DNA of 64,000 nt from Colwellia sp. MB02u-6 (GTDB taxonomy: Bacteria; Pseudomonadota; Gammaproteobacteria; Enterobacterales; Alteromonadaceae). Shown one piece after another: positions 51,748-61,267 of the stretch; position 1 is the stretch's first letter, and the number at the start of each line of letters is the position of its first letter. The translations under genes and the position numbers were made by a program. The stretch lies in the NCBI RefSeq assembly GCF_014077095.1, contig NZ_JACGVG010000035.1, positions 434,001 to 498,000 of the forward strand, in the 5' to 3' direction. The notes below the pieces were generated by a model. That model did not search any database. It was not told the DNA's origin and was given only the letters and a program-made list of their open reading frames with translations.

Positions 51748-54021
51748 TTAGAAGCTATAACCTATGGTCAATGAAAGGGTTTCAGGATCCCCGTAATAAC
51801 CAATCAGTGTCGTATCACCACCTAAACCAGGTTGATAACTGCCATCATTATTTTGTGCGCCTAAGAAGGCGTAGTTACCGACTAAGTACCCTTCGTCGGT
51901 AATATTTTTCCAATGCAGTGCTGCAGTCCAGTCTCCGTTGTTGCTATACCAATTAACACCAAAGTTAAGCAGACCATAGCCGTCTTGAGTTAATAAGTTT
52001 TCGGTAACGTTTAAGTCATACTCACTCCGGTAATAGTAATTACCATTAACAACAAAACTACCCACTGATGTTTCGATATTATAAGCAAAACCAAGGTTAG
52101 CGGTAGTTTCAGGAGTATTAGTAATAGTGAAGCTGTCGCTAATATCTATCTGGTTACCGTCATTGTCAAATGATGTTACTTCGTCAAAAGATGAGTCAAT
52201 CAAGCCTAAACTGGCAAACACATTTAAGTTATCTGCTACAGCATATTCAATTTCTAATTCTAAGCCTGAGGCTGTCGAAGTCCCTATATTACCTAAACGT
52301 TGACTTAATGCACTGTTGTCTGCTGTGGGTAATACCGTAACAAATTGTCTGTTTTTATGATCAAGGTAGAAGGCTGTCGCATTAACCCTTAAATTATTAT
52401 TCCACTCACTTTTCAGGCCAATTTCAAATGAATCTACCACTTCTGGATCTACTGCTGGTTCCGGACCACTGGCTCTTGGATTAAAAGTACCTGATTTAAA
52501 GCCTTGTGAATAACTGGAAAAAAACATCATGTCGTCTGAGTATTGATACTCTACGCCTACACGCGGGGTAAAGCGCGACCAATCTTCTTTATCATTGAGC
52601 ACTTCAGGGAATTGAACATCACCACGTTCATAACCGGGTACCCAGCCACTCTCTGGATAAACTGTTTCAAATACCACACCATTATTAACGTTAGCTATTT
52701 TTTCTTCTTTGGTATAACGCGCACCCAAGGTCATGGAGAATTTATTGCTGATACTATACGAACCTTGAGCATAAACAGCATAACTTTCACTGTTATTACA
52801 ACCCGTCACTTCTCGAGTTAACCCAGTTAAATCCAAAGACTTGCCGAAATCCTCTAAAATAGCGTCGAAGTGGCCGCATGATTCACCATCAAAGTAGTAT
52901 AGACCAGAGACAAAGGCTAAATTATCTGAGTTATAGTTTAGCTGAAATTCTTGAGTAAATTGCTCATCATCATAAATGGCAGGGACATCAAAAATACGCT
53001 CGGCGGTGTTATCAAAATCAATATTTGTTTTTGAATAATTATCACGGCTTGAGGTGATTGATTTAACCGACCAAGTATCATTGATCCTATATTCAGCTGT
53101 TAGGCTGAAGCCTTCTGACTCAACACTATTCCACGTAGGCATACTGGTGTAAGAGTCATAAACACTCTTGGGTACTGGCGCATTAGTCAATATGCTTGGC
53201 AGTAAACGATAGCCGCCTTTGGCATTTGAGTCGTCGGTGGTTTTATCGTAATTAAAACGCAAGAATAAATCCTCTGTCGGTTCGAACTCAATGGTAATAC
53301 GACCCGCAAAAATATCTTTATTATAGTTCTCTAAGTTTTGACCCGGTAAAGCAGATTGTAAAAATTCCCCATAACCCTCTCTCTTTAGGTCAGCCAAAGC
53401 AAAGCCAACATATAATTTATCAGCTATCACTGGGATTTTACCCGCAACTTTATAATCTTTACGATCGTAAGTACCAAAGGTTCCTTTAAGATCAAGTTCT
53501 ACATCACCAGACATTTTTTTAGTAACATATTTAATAGCACCACCAATCGTGTTTTTACCATATAAACTACCTTGAGGACCTCGTAATACTTCAATACGTT
53601 CAACATCAAGAATATCTAATACGGCTCCCTGTGGACGGGCAATATAAACATCATCAACATAAATGCCGACACCCGGTTCATAGCCCCAAAGTGGATCATC
53701 TTGACCAACACCACGAATAAAAGCAGTTAAGGTTGAGTTAGTACCACGACTGGCTTGTAAGGTAGTATTTGGTGAAAACTGTTGAACTTCTGTCATCACA
53801 CTAATGCCATTTTGCGCTAGTTCTTCAGCACCAATAGAAGTGATTGCGACAGGTACAGATTGTAAACTTTCTAATGCTTTTCGAGCGGTGACTTCAATCC
53901 GCTCCAATGTTGGAGCATTGCTTAGCTGTTCATTCGCTGCTGCGGCCAAGATGCTTTGACTGGTCAGTACGGCTGAAATGGTGATGGCCAAAACACTTAG
54001 CCTTAGGTGGTAATGCTCCAT
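51748..54021 (-). CDS. TonB-dependent outer-membrane receptor
   Basis: A 757-residue TonB-dependent receptor. A signal peptide (about 1-27, ending ILAAAA) is followed by a TonB-box-like ERIEVTARK and a plug domain (QSVPVAITSIGAEELAQNGI, GVGIYVDDVYIARPQGAVLDI, VERIEVLRGPQGSLYGKNTIGGAI). The C-terminal barrel ends in an aromatic residue (LSLTIGYSF) as expected. The ligand is not evident; the family in Alteromonadales takes up siderophores, vitamins or carbohydrates. No Fur box was found directly upstream. Confidence 0.95.
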   Translation of the reverse strand: MEHYHLRLSVLAITISAVLTSQSILAAAANEQLSNAPTLERIEVTARKALESLQSVPVAITSIGAEELAQNGISVMTEVQQFSPNTTLQASRGTNSTLTAFIRGVGQDDPLWGYEPGVGIYVDDVYIARPQGAVLDILDVERIEVLRGPQGSLYGKNTIGGAIKYVTKKMSGDVELDLKGTFGTYDRKDYKVAGKIPVIADKLYVGFALADLKREGYGEFLQSALPGQNLENYNKDIFAGRITIEFEPTEDLFLRFNYDKTTDDSNAKGGYRLLPSILTNAPVPKSVYDSYTSMPTWNSVESEGFSLTAEYRINDTWSVKSITSSRDNYSKTNIDFDNTAERIFDVPAIYDDEQFTQEFQLNYNSDNLAFVSGLYYFDGESCGHFDAILEDFGKSLDLTGLTREVTGCNNSESYAVYAQGSYSISNKFSMTLGARYTKEEKIANVNNGVVFETVYPESGWVPGYERGDVQFPEVLNDKEDWSRFTPRVGVEYQYSDDMMFFSSYSQGFKSGTFNPRASGPEPAVDPEVVDSFEIGLKSEWNNNLRVNATAFYLDHKNRQFVTVLPTADNSALSQRLGNIGTSTASGLELEIEYAVADNLNVFASLGLIDSSFDEVTSFDNDGNQIDISDSFTITNTPETTANLGFAYNIETSVGSFVVNGNYYYRSEYDLNVTENLLTQDGYGLLNFGVNWYSNNGDWTAALHWKNITDEGYLVGNYAFLGAQNNDGSYQPGLGGDTTLIGYYGDPETLSLTIGYSF

Positions 54022-54228
54022 AATATCTCCCTATGTTTTAAATCTAATCAATCGCTAATTTGCGCTGTTTTTATTTCTTCATTAGTATGCTTAAAACTTT
54101 ATAGTAAATTTGCCATAAGACAATTTGTACTATAGTAGTATGTTGTTGTTTTTCGTATTTAAGTTGTTGTAATTTAATATATTAAATATTAAATTATTTT
54201 TTGCTATCGTGGGGTTTTAGCTAATAAT

Positions 54229-55149
54229 TTATATCTTCCAAGCCTCAAGTAAGTACAATATTGTGCTAATAGGGGTGTTAATGACAAACGGCGCTTCACT
54301 GCCGCCATCAATTTTTTGTGGCGCTACAGCAATGCCATGGCCCATATTTTCAATTTCAATGAGTTCGACATTCACTTGCTTGTTCTGTCCTTGCCATTGG
54401 CTAACTTTATAGCCCTGGTGCTTTGAGATAATAGGCTTTTTTGATGACTGAGTTAGCTCGGCCCAATGGATAGCAAGTTGTTGTGAATTTTTTGGGTTAA
54501 CGACTGTATCTTGAGAACCGGTCCAAATTGACAGCGTAGGCCAATAGTTTGTTGAGCTGTTTATTTGATGCACTAATTGGGTTAATTGCTCAGGGCCTTG
54601 TGAGGGGCCGCTGCGCATGCAGGCAATAGCTGTGCTTAAATTATGGGCGCAAGGGTAGGGTATGCCAGCAATAATGGCGCCAGCAGTAAATAGTTGTGGG
54701 TAATTAACCAACATCGAACTTGCCATTGCACCACCGGCTGATAATCCTATAATATATATTTTGTTAAAATGATGGTCAGCATTAACACTGGTAATCATGT
54801 TTTTTATTGACAGGCTTTCACCTTGGTTTTGCGCTATATCTTGTGAAGAAAACCAATTGAAGCAGCCTTGAATATTATTGTCTTGGCTTTGCTGTGGAAT
54901 AAGTAGCGAAAATTTTTTTTTGTCTGTTAAAGCCATTAAGCCACTTTGTTGTGCGAGCACTTGCCCTTGTTGAGCACAACCGTGTAACAAGACAATAAGG
55001 TTTTTATTATCTTTAGCGCCTTGAAAATAACTGGCGCTTAGCTCACCAGGATTAAGGCCAAATTCAGTTAATGCCGTTGGCTTAGCTAGGCTGTTAGCAC
55101 TTAACAAGCTGATGGTAATTATGATAAACATCAATAAATATTTAGTCAT
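54229..55149 (-). CDS. PHB-depolymerase-like (LpqC) exported esterase
   Basis: A 306-residue secreted alpha/beta hydrolase similar to extracellular polyhydroxybutyrate depolymerases and feruloyl-esterase-like LpqC proteins. A signal peptide (LLMFIIITISLLSANSLA) is followed by the oxyanion motif VLLHGCAQQG, nucleophile elbow IIGLSAGGAMAS, Asp in SQDTVVNP and His in MGHGIAV. Two Cys pairs are present and could form disulfides. It is 207 bp downstream of the TonB receptor on the same strand. A seven-base repeat sits just before its start. Confidence 0.88.
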   Translation of the reverse strand: MTKYLLMFIIITISLLSANSLAKPTALTEFGLNPGELSASYFQGAKDNKNLIVLLHGCAQQGQVLAQQSGLMALTDKKKFSLLIPQQSQDNNIQGCFNWFSSQDIAQNQGESLSIKNMITSVNADHHFNKIYIIGLSAGGAMASSMLVNYPQLFTAGAIIAGIPYPCAHNLSTAIACMRSGPSQGPEQLTQLVHQINSSTNYWPTLSIWTGSQDTVVNPKNSQQLAIHWAELTQSSKKPIISKHQGYKVSQWQGQNKQVNVELIEIENMGHGIAVAPQKIDGGSEAPFVINTPISTILYLLEAWKI

Positions 55150-55164
55150 GTTAAATTTCCATAA

Positions 55165-55198
55165 TAAAAAGTAAAAAGTAAAAAGTAAAAAGTAAAAA
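55165..55198. repeat. Heptanucleotide repeat (TAAAAAG)4 upstream of esterase
   Basis: Four copies of TAAAAAG at 55165-55192 and a partial fifth to 55198. They lie 16-49 bp upstream of the esterase start (minus strand), in the leader or promoter region, where unit changes could alter expression. Confidence 0.9.
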
Positions 55199-55451
55199 TC
55201 AAAGCTGACAATTAAGAGGCCAATAAAATCATTTCAGCTTACCAGCATGGCTTATAAAATTAAGTTGTAGAATGCTACTTTAGGTCCAGAAAAAGGGCTG
55301 ATAATTATGGTAAATAATAAAACTAGTGGTTTGAGTCTGTGGGCAAAAACGTTAAGCTGTCGAGATAATCACACTATGCTATGACTGTGTGGCTAATCAC
55401 ATGAACCTAATATGAAAGTGACATTAAAACTAAGTTAAAGAGGCATAAAGT

Positions 55452-55796
55452 ATGACAGTTAAAAAGTTGGCGCAGCGTTTGTTTATTATCAAGCCGTTAT
55501 TAAATTTTGCCTTTGTTGCCTGCTTAGTGTTTATTGTGATTTTATTTCTTAAAGGCTCGATTGCCGAGCAAAATAGCTATGGTGTACCGAGTTTGTTATT
55601 AGCCACATGGAGCTTGTTATTAAGTGCGATATTAGGTTTATTAGTTAATACGCCAAATATTGACGATATGCCCAAAGGTTGGTTTGCCCGGATGAAACAT
55701 CGGCTAGCAAAAAGTATATTTACCTTGGCCGCAATGGTTTTCATTTTTATCAGCTTAGCACTGCTCTATGCAACAATAAAACTGTTGAATTTGTGA
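55452..55796 (+). CDS. Hypothetical small membrane protein
   Basis: A 114-residue protein with three likely membrane helices (about 15-33, 47-65 and 88-112) and a positively charged loop (GWFARMKHRLAKSIF). I do not recognise a family. The start ATG 55452 has a ribosome site AGAGG upstream. It precedes the ECF sigma gene by 314 bp and is probably separate from it. Confidence 0.65.
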   Translation: MTVKKLAQRLFIIKPLLNFAFVACLVFIVILFLKGSIAEQNSYGVPSLLLATWSLLLSAILGLLVNTPNIDDMPKGWFARMKHRLAKSIFTLAAMVFIFISLALLYATIKLLNL

Positions 55797-56110
55797 TACT
55801 AATAAGCTATTTATTCTGATGAAACTACCTACCAAGCCTTCTGTTAAAGCTATTTACCGATTATCAATTAAATATCAACAGTGATTCTGTGCAATATAGT
55901 GTTGGTGAATACTGAACAGTTGTGTCATAAATTTAGCCAGATAATAGCCCTATTTAATCACGTTTATTTATTTTCCAATCGGGCGTTTTTAGTCTGTTTT
56001 AAAAGGGGTTTCTCGGTTGAAGCTAAATGGAATTGTAGGTAAATCATTATCAGTTAGTATATTATCTTTGCTCGTCAGTAAATTATTCCTTCAGAAAAGA
56101 GCCATAAATA
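55797..56110. other. Intergenic region upstream of the ECF sigma gene
   Basis: About 310 bp without an ORF. It should hold the ECF gene promoter. I looked for a copy of the TGCATCC/CGT motif seen before the DUF4331 gene and did not find one here. Confidence 0.4.
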
Positions 56111-56641
56111 ATGGAACATCAACAGCATCTAGCCTTACTTGGCGCTATAGCTCAAGGCGATAAAAAGGCGTTTTCAGCGCTTTACCAAACCACCAGTAAA
56201 CAGCTTTATGCGGTTAGCTTGAAAATGTTAGCTCGTAAAGAATTAGCTGAAGAAGCTTTGCAAGAGGCTTATGTGCGTATTTGGCATAACGCATCAGAAT
56301 ACCGAGTGGGCAAGGGCACAGTGTTGACCTGGATGATCAGCATAGTGCGTTACCGGGCGCTAGACATTTTGCGCTATAACAAAATTCGAAAAGAAGATGA
56401 ATTAATTGAGCAATATAGCGTTGATCAAGATACGCCCGAGAAAACCCATGACATAGAACAATTGTTACTAGACAAGTGCTTGCAAAAGCTTGATCTGCAA
56501 CAACGTCAGGCTATTTATTTGGCCTACTTCAATGGCTGCTCCCATCAGGAGGTGGTTAAACACCTAAATAATCCTTTGGGAACGGTTAAAAGCTGGATAA
56601 GACGCGGTCTTACAAGTTTACAAAGTTGCTTAACCTCATGA
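56111..56641 (+). CDS. ECF-type RNA polymerase sigma factor
   Basis: A 176-residue sigma factor with only regions 2 and 4. Region 2 shows FSALYQTTSKQLYAVSLKML, AEEALQEAYVRIWHNA and TWMISIVRYRALDILR. Region 4 shows LDLQQRQAIYLAYFNGCSHQEVVKHL, PLGTVKSWIRRGLTSLQ. It overlaps the anti-sigma gene by four bases (ATGA), the classical coupled pair. Upstream lies a small membrane protein; downstream a DUF4331 cluster that is its likely target. Confidence 0.95.
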   Translation: MEHQQHLALLGAIAQGDKKAFSALYQTTSKQLYAVSLKMLARKELAEEALQEAYVRIWHNASEYRVGKGTVLTWMISIVRYRALDILRYNKIRKEDELIEQYSVDQDTPEKTHDIEQLLLDKCLQKLDLQQRQAIYLAYFNGCSHQEVVKHLNNPLGTVKSWIRRGLTSLQSCLTS

Positions 56642-57336
56642 ATTATTTATCTGAAAACCTCAAAAACGCGCTCGCTGCAGAATACGTATTAGGTACCTTG
56701 CGCGGACCTGCTCGTCAGCGCTTTCAAAAATTAATGATGCAACATCCGCCGATCAGCGAGGCAACCCACACTTGGGAGCAGCAGCTAAATGGCTTAGGAG
56801 AAAAAATCCGACCCGTGACACCTGATGCTTCAGTTTGGCTGCGCATCGAGCAGCAGCTAGGGTTTGTTACTGAACCAGAAAAAAATAATATTGTGTCGAT
56901 AACCAAGGCCAAGCCAAGAATATGGCAAAGCATCGCGGGTTTAGCGTCAGCGGCTGCCTTGGTGCTAGCGGTATTATTAGTCAATGTTGAACCCATATCA
57001 GCACCTGATGCTCAGCAACTCGCTTTGGTGAATAATGAACAAACTGAGCTGTTATGGGCACTAGAGATTGGCAAAGACACTATTGATATTCAAGCGACTA
57101 AAAGCTTAGTGGCGCAGGCTAATGCGGATTATCAATTATGGATAGTACCAGCAGATGGCAGAGCGCCTATCTCTTTAGGCTTATTACCTAAAACGGGTAA
57201 ATTGACCTTAAGTAAACCTCAATTGTTTGATCAAATTGAAATTGCTGCTTTGGCGGTGAGTTTAGAGCCTCTAGGTGGCTCGCCTAATGGTTCACCTACT
57301 ACCGTGCTATATACCTCTAAATTGGTTACGCTTTAG
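56638..57336 (+). CDS. Anti-sigma factor, RskA/ChrR-like
   Basis: From ATG 56638 (overlapping the sigma stop by four bases) the product is 232 residues. An N-terminal cytoplasmic part (AAEYVLGTLRGPARQRFQKLM) should bind the sigma factor. One membrane helix (IAGLASAAALVLAVLLVNV, about 103-121) is followed by a periplasmic RskA-type C-terminal domain (YQLWIVPADGRAPISLGLLP). No Cys/His zinc motif is present. A longer start at TTG 56626 is possible but less likely. Followed by a strong terminator. Confidence 0.9.
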   Translation: MNYLSENLKNALAAEYVLGTLRGPARQRFQKLMMQHPPISEATHTWEQQLNGLGEKIRPVTPDASVWLRIEQQLGFVTEPEKNNIVSITKAKPRIWQSIAGLASAAALVLAVLLVNVEPISAPDAQQLALVNNEQTELLWALEIGKDTIDIQATKSLVAQANADYQLWIVPADGRAPISLGLLPKTGKLTLSKPQLFDQIEIAALAVSLEPLGGSPNGSPTTVLYTSKLVTL

Positions 57337-57394
57337 TTTATTAATAAGCGCTAATGAGTTTACACTTACCGCATGATTTGTACTGAATAAGATG

Positions 57395-57424
57395 AAAAGC
57401 GAAACGCAAGTTTCGCTTTTTTTT
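57395..57424 (+). terminator. Rho-independent terminator after anti-sigma gene
   Basis: Stem AAGCGAAAC / GTTTCGCTT with loop GCAA and eight T's, about 60 bp past the anti-sigma stop. Confidence 0.9.
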
Positions 57425-57848
57425 AGATTTTTTTACTGCCTTGAAATAAATATACCCATTAGCGCTCTGTTATTAGTGTGTTGGATACATCGTCAATAAT
57501 TAAAAAATATTGAGCGGGATTACAGCATAAGTTTAACTAGCTCGTACAAGTTGTGTCAGCTGCATAAGTTGAAAGGTAACCTAGCCAATAAAAGCACAAA
57601 TGCATATAGTATTGTTGTTTTCTAGTTTCAAACCAGTTTGCATTAGTTAATTAAGTTACCTAGGCGGGATGAACAATATAATCAATGAAAGAGCACAAAA
57701 GTATAAAGGCATAGAGATAGTGCGGTACATAAGAGCGACATATAAGCTATGACAAGTTTTTAATCGGGTTGATAAATATACCCTATTCACGTATTTAAGC
57801 TGATTAATCGCTTGGAAAAATAATTAATTTAAAAAAGATTACTTTCTT

Positions 57849-57877
57849 TGCATCCAATGCTTAATCTCAATCGTTTA
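57849..57877 (+). promoter_or_regulatory. Candidate ECF-sigma promoter of the DUF4331 operon
   Basis: TGCATCC (57849-57855), 16-base spacer, CGTTTA (57872-57877). An ATCC/AAC-type -35 and a CGT -10 are typical of ECF promoters. It sits about 60 bp before the preferred DUF4331 start (57937), giving a normal leader. Recognition by the sigma factor at 56111 is inferred; no second copy exists upstream of the sigma gene itself. Confidence 0.35.
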
Positions 57878-57936
57878 ACTAGATGAACTCTAAAAAAAGT
57901 ACGATTAAGAATCATAAAATTAAAAAAGGAAACGTC

Positions 57937-59529
57937 ATGAAAAAATATAAATTAACGCTTATTGCCTCGGTAATTATGAGTGCAACCTTGTCTCAAGCTG
58001 TTACAGCATCAAGTCATCGTGAAGCACCAAATGTTACGCGCATGCCGACAATAGATTCAACAGATTTTTATTCATTCAATAGTTACGAAGCAGGGCGTGG
58101 CGATTATGTCACCCTAATCGCGAATTATATCCCTTTACAAGATGCCTATGGTGGACCCAACTATTTCGCAATGGATCCTGCTGCGACTTATGACATCCAT
58201 ATCGACAGCGATGGCGATGCCGTTGAAGATATGACTTTTAGTTTTAATTTTAGTCAGATGCTAGGTAATGACAATGCGGGTATTGCTTTGATGGTAGGTC
58301 CAGAAGGTGAACAAATATCTGTTGGTGTACCGCTTAAGAATGTGGGTAAGATCACTGCGGATAATCAAGGGGCAGCTAATTTCTCAGAAAAATACACGGT
58401 TAAAATGACTTCAGGCCCGATGCGCACCGGCACTACTGCCAATGTCACCAATATGGATACTGGCGGAACAAACTTTCGCAAGCCACTAGATTATATCGGT
58501 ACTAAATCATTTGGCAGCGCTGCAGAGTATAAAACTTATGCAGACAGTTTTGTTTACTCAGCAGGTATCCCTGGATGTGATGTGCCGGCTAAAGTATTTG
58601 TTGGTCAGCGTAAAGATGCATTTGCTGTCAACTTGGGTAAGGTATTCGATTTAGTGAACTTTGTTCCTGTTGAAGGTGACAGTGTTCGTGGTAATGGCGA
58701 TGGAGAAGGTTTCCCAGACGGTATTACTCAGTCATCAATGAATGATGACTTAGCTGATAAAAACGTCACCAGTATTGCTATTGAAGTACCAACAGCTTGT
58801 TTAATTGGCGAAGGTAATGGTGTTATTGGTAGCTGGACTAGCGCAAGTTTGCCACAAGCAAGGATTTTGAATCCTAATGCTAGTTTCGATAGCACTGAAG
58901 TGAACGGCGGTGCAATGACTCAGGTTTCACGTTTGGGTTCACCGCTAGTAAATGAGTTGGTTATCGGTTTAGCAGATAAAGATAAATTTTCAACTTCGCA
59001 CCCTAGTAATGATGGTCAGTTTATCAATTATGTCACACACCCAACGTTACCTGAGTTACTGAACATTCTGTTTAAAGATGCGGTAAACACTAGACTTGGC
59101 ACTGAGTTAGAAACATTGGCACCAACAAACTTTCCACGTACTGATTTAATTGCGGCATTCTTGACCGGCGTTGCAGGTGTTAATCAGCAGTCAACTGTTA
59201 CGGGTTCTGAAATGTTGCGCCTAAATACCGGTATTCCTGCCAAGCCAGCTAGCGAGCAATCTGCATTTGGTGTTGCCGGAAACGATTTAGCTGGTTTTCC
59301 AAACGGTCGTCGTCCAGGTGATGACGTAGTAGATATCGCACTTCGTGTAGTGATGGGAGCCTTGTGTCATGACATTCCAGTCAATGGCGAACCTACAAAC
59401 CTAGGCTTCTGTGCACCAGAAGATGCTAATGTTGGTAATGTACCTTTCACAGATGGCGCGCCTAGCGATGCATCTATTATGGGCGATAGCTTTCCATATT
59501 TGGCTACGCCGTTACCTGGTTCTGAATAA
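57937..59529 (+). CDS. DUF4331 family exported protein
   Basis: From ATG 57937 (ribosome site AAAGGAAA) the product is 530 residues. A signal peptide (YKLTLIASVIMSATLSQAVTA) is followed at once by the family mark SSHREAPNVTRMPTIDSTDFY. Further marks are LIANYIPLQDAYGGPNYFAM, YDIHIDSDGDAVEDMTFSF and, near the end, PFTDGAPSDASIMGDSFPYL. The function of DUF4331 proteins is not established to my knowledge. It heads a four-gene operon with an Ig-like lipoprotein, TPR and HupE/UreJ genes. An earlier in-frame ATG 57883 lies almost at the candidate transcription start, so it is not preferred. Confidence 0.9.
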   Translation: MKKYKLTLIASVIMSATLSQAVTASSHREAPNVTRMPTIDSTDFYSFNSYEAGRGDYVTLIANYIPLQDAYGGPNYFAMDPAATYDIHIDSDGDAVEDMTFSFNFSQMLGNDNAGIALMVGPEGEQISVGVPLKNVGKITADNQGAANFSEKYTVKMTSGPMRTGTTANVTNMDTGGTNFRKPLDYIGTKSFGSAAEYKTYADSFVYSAGIPGCDVPAKVFVGQRKDAFAVNLGKVFDLVNFVPVEGDSVRGNGDGEGFPDGITQSSMNDDLADKNVTSIAIEVPTACLIGEGNGVIGSWTSASLPQARILNPNASFDSTEVNGGAMTQVSRLGSPLVNELVIGLADKDKFSTSHPSNDGQFINYVTHPTLPELLNILFKDAVNTRLGTELETLAPTNFPRTDLIAAFLTGVAGVNQQSTVTGSEMLRLNTGIPAKPASEQSAFGVAGNDLAGFPNGRRPGDDVVDIALRVVMGALCHDIPVNGEPTNLGFCAPEDANVGNVPFTDGAPSDASIMGDSFPYLATPLPGSE

Positions 59530-59540
59530 GGAGCACTTTA

Positions 59541-60083
59541 ATGCAATATAATAAACGCAACATAACGTCGCATATTATCGCAGCACCTAAACTTAAGGTA
59601 ATAGCGTTAAGTTTAGCGACCACTTTGGTACTTGCAGGTTGTAACGATGGCTATAAAGAGCCGGCCGAGGTGCCAAATGCGCCACCCACTTCGATAACGG
59701 TGGATTTGATTACTCAAACAGAAACGCCGATCACTGATATGTTAAGTGCAACCGACGCCGATGGCGACAGTTTGAGCTTTAGCCTTGATCAACAGGCAAC
59801 ATCAGGTGTGGTTACTGTTAGTGGCAATGGTGGATTTACTTACCAACCAAATAACGAAGTAACCGGTAGTGACAGTTTCACCTTTTCGGTCACTGACGGA
59901 GTAAACACTGCAGTTACAGGTACGGTCAACATTACTATTGAAGCACAGCAAGTGTCTTTTGCCAGCTACAGTCGTGCAGCTTTTAATCAACATTCGAATG
60001 ATAAACCTTTGGCCGTTAATGGTCGTGCGTTTATGCAAGATGTTGAGGATCCAGCGGCATACGACGATTTACTTCCACAGTAA
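59541..60083 (+). CDS. Ig-like domain lipoprotein
   Basis: A 180-residue lipoprotein with a lipobox VLAGC near residue 33. The mature part starts with a Pro-rich linker, followed by one bacterial Ig/cadherin-like domain (LSATDADGDSLSFSLDQQ, GGFTYQPNNEVTGSDSFTF, VTGTVNITIEAQ). A C-terminal extension of about 40 residues (FNQHSNDKPLAVNGRAF) has no homology I recognise. It begins 11 bp after DUF4331 with a ribosome site AAGGAGC. Role probably in the cell envelope with the DUF4331 protein. Confidence 0.85.
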   Translation: MQYNKRNITSHIIAAPKLKVIALSLATTLVLAGCNDGYKEPAEVPNAPPTSITVDLITQTETPITDMLSATDADGDSLSFSLDQQATSGVVTVSGNGGFTYQPNNEVTGSDSFTFSVTDGVNTAVTGTVNITIEAQQVSFASYSRAAFNQHSNDKPLAVNGRAFMQDVEDPAAYDDLLPQ

Positions 60084-60119
60084 AATAGAGCTTGACTGCG
60101 CCAAGGAAGGCGCCCTTTT

Positions 60120-61220
60120 ATGGATAATAATATGCCAATACTAATTTACTTGCGACGTTACACCAGCTACTTTTTAGTATTGGTATTCATGACTACCGCA
60201 CACCCTGTATATTCAGCAAGTTATGTACCCCAATCAGACCAAAGTATTGTTGCCAGTTGGACGGTGCCTGAACCCGCAGAACAACCAAAAGTGTTTATCG
60301 CACAACTGATCAGTGACGCGAGTAAACCAGGTTTAGCTAGTCGCTATTATGGCCGGGCCAGCGCATTACTTAAGCCCTTACTATTAGCTGCTCCTAACGA
60401 TTTAGAATTACAATTTTATTCAGCTACGGTATTGCAGCACTATCATGAGTTTGATCAGGCACAACAACTGCTTTCTGAAATACTGCAGCTTCAGCCTGAT
60501 CATGTCGCCGCTTGGCTAATGAAAGCCAATATTCACATGGTTCAAGGTGATTTAGTGGCGGCTAAACGAGCCTGTTTACAAGTGTTGGGACAGGGCAGTC
60601 TTTTGCTAAGCACAGCTTGTGTACTTGAAGTTAATGCAGAACAAGGACAAGTTGCCCATAGTTATCAGCAACTACAACGCGTGGTTAATATGGCGGGTAA
60701 CATTCCACGTGAACAGCATGTGTGGCTTAAACAAATTTTGGCTGATCTTGCCCACCGTCAGCAGTTACCAGAGCAGGCGATTCAGCATTTGTCAGATTTT
60801 CCTTTAGCACAAGCGCCCGTGAGTTATTTGGCGTTATGGGCTGATATTCATTTGGAGCAACAACAAGGTAACATTGTATTAGATAAGTTAGGGCCTATTG
60901 TACTGGGCAGTGACAGCTTTGATGATGCATTATTACTGCGTTTAGCTTTGGCAGAGCAAGCGGGTAACTTAGCCAGTAATTTAGACAAAAAAGTGTGGCA
61001 ACAGCGACTAAGCCAGCGCATTAAAATACGCTTGCAGCGTAATGATACCGCTCATGCCGCAGACATTGCCCGTTATTATTTAGATATTGCACCTGATGCG
61101 ATTAAAGCCCTGCACTGGGCAAAAATCAACTGGCAACAAGCTAAATTAGGCCCAGATAAACGCATACTTAAACGCGCAATGGCAGCACAAGCTACCCTTA
61201 AAATTTCAACGCAGGCATAA
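60120..61220 (+). CDS. TPR-repeat protein of the DUF4331 operon
   Basis: A 366-residue exported protein with a signal-like N-terminus (YFLVLVFMTTAHPVYSASY) and tetratricopeptide repeats from about 75 to 180 (LELQFYSATVLQHYHEFDQAQQLLSEIL, HVAAWLMKANIHMVQGDLVAAKRACL). ATG 60132 is better placed than 60120 relative to a GGA ribosome site, so the first four residues are uncertain. TPR proteins often serve as scaffolds; the same gene order with DUF4331 and HupE/UreJ suggests a common complex or pathway. Confidence 0.85.
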   Translation: MDNNMPILIYLRRYTSYFLVLVFMTTAHPVYSASYVPQSDQSIVASWTVPEPAEQPKVFIAQLISDASKPGLASRYYGRASALLKPLLLAAPNDLELQFYSATVLQHYHEFDQAQQLLSEILQLQPDHVAAWLMKANIHMVQGDLVAAKRACLQVLGQGSLLLSTACVLEVNAEQGQVAHSYQQLQRVVNMAGNIPREQHVWLKQILADLAHRQQLPEQAIQHLSDFPLAQAPVSYLALWADIHLEQQQGNIVLDKLGPIVLGSDSFDDALLLRLALAEQAGNLASNLDKKVWQQRLSQRIKIRLQRNDTAHAADIARYYLDIAPDAIKALHWAKINWQQAKLGPDKRILKRAMAAQATLKISTQA

Positions 61221-61267
61221 GCCAGAAACCTTATAGCCAATAAGCAGTAATAGTAGTGAGATCAGAT

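Larger units (their letters stand above)
57337..57936. other. Intergenic region before the DUF4331 cluster
   Basis: About 600 bp: a terminator for the sigma/anti-sigma pair at 57395-57424, then some 420 bp with no ORF, then a candidate ECF promoter at 57849-57877. The long spacer and the terminator show the DUF4331 genes are transcribed separately from the sigma genes. Confidence 0.5.
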
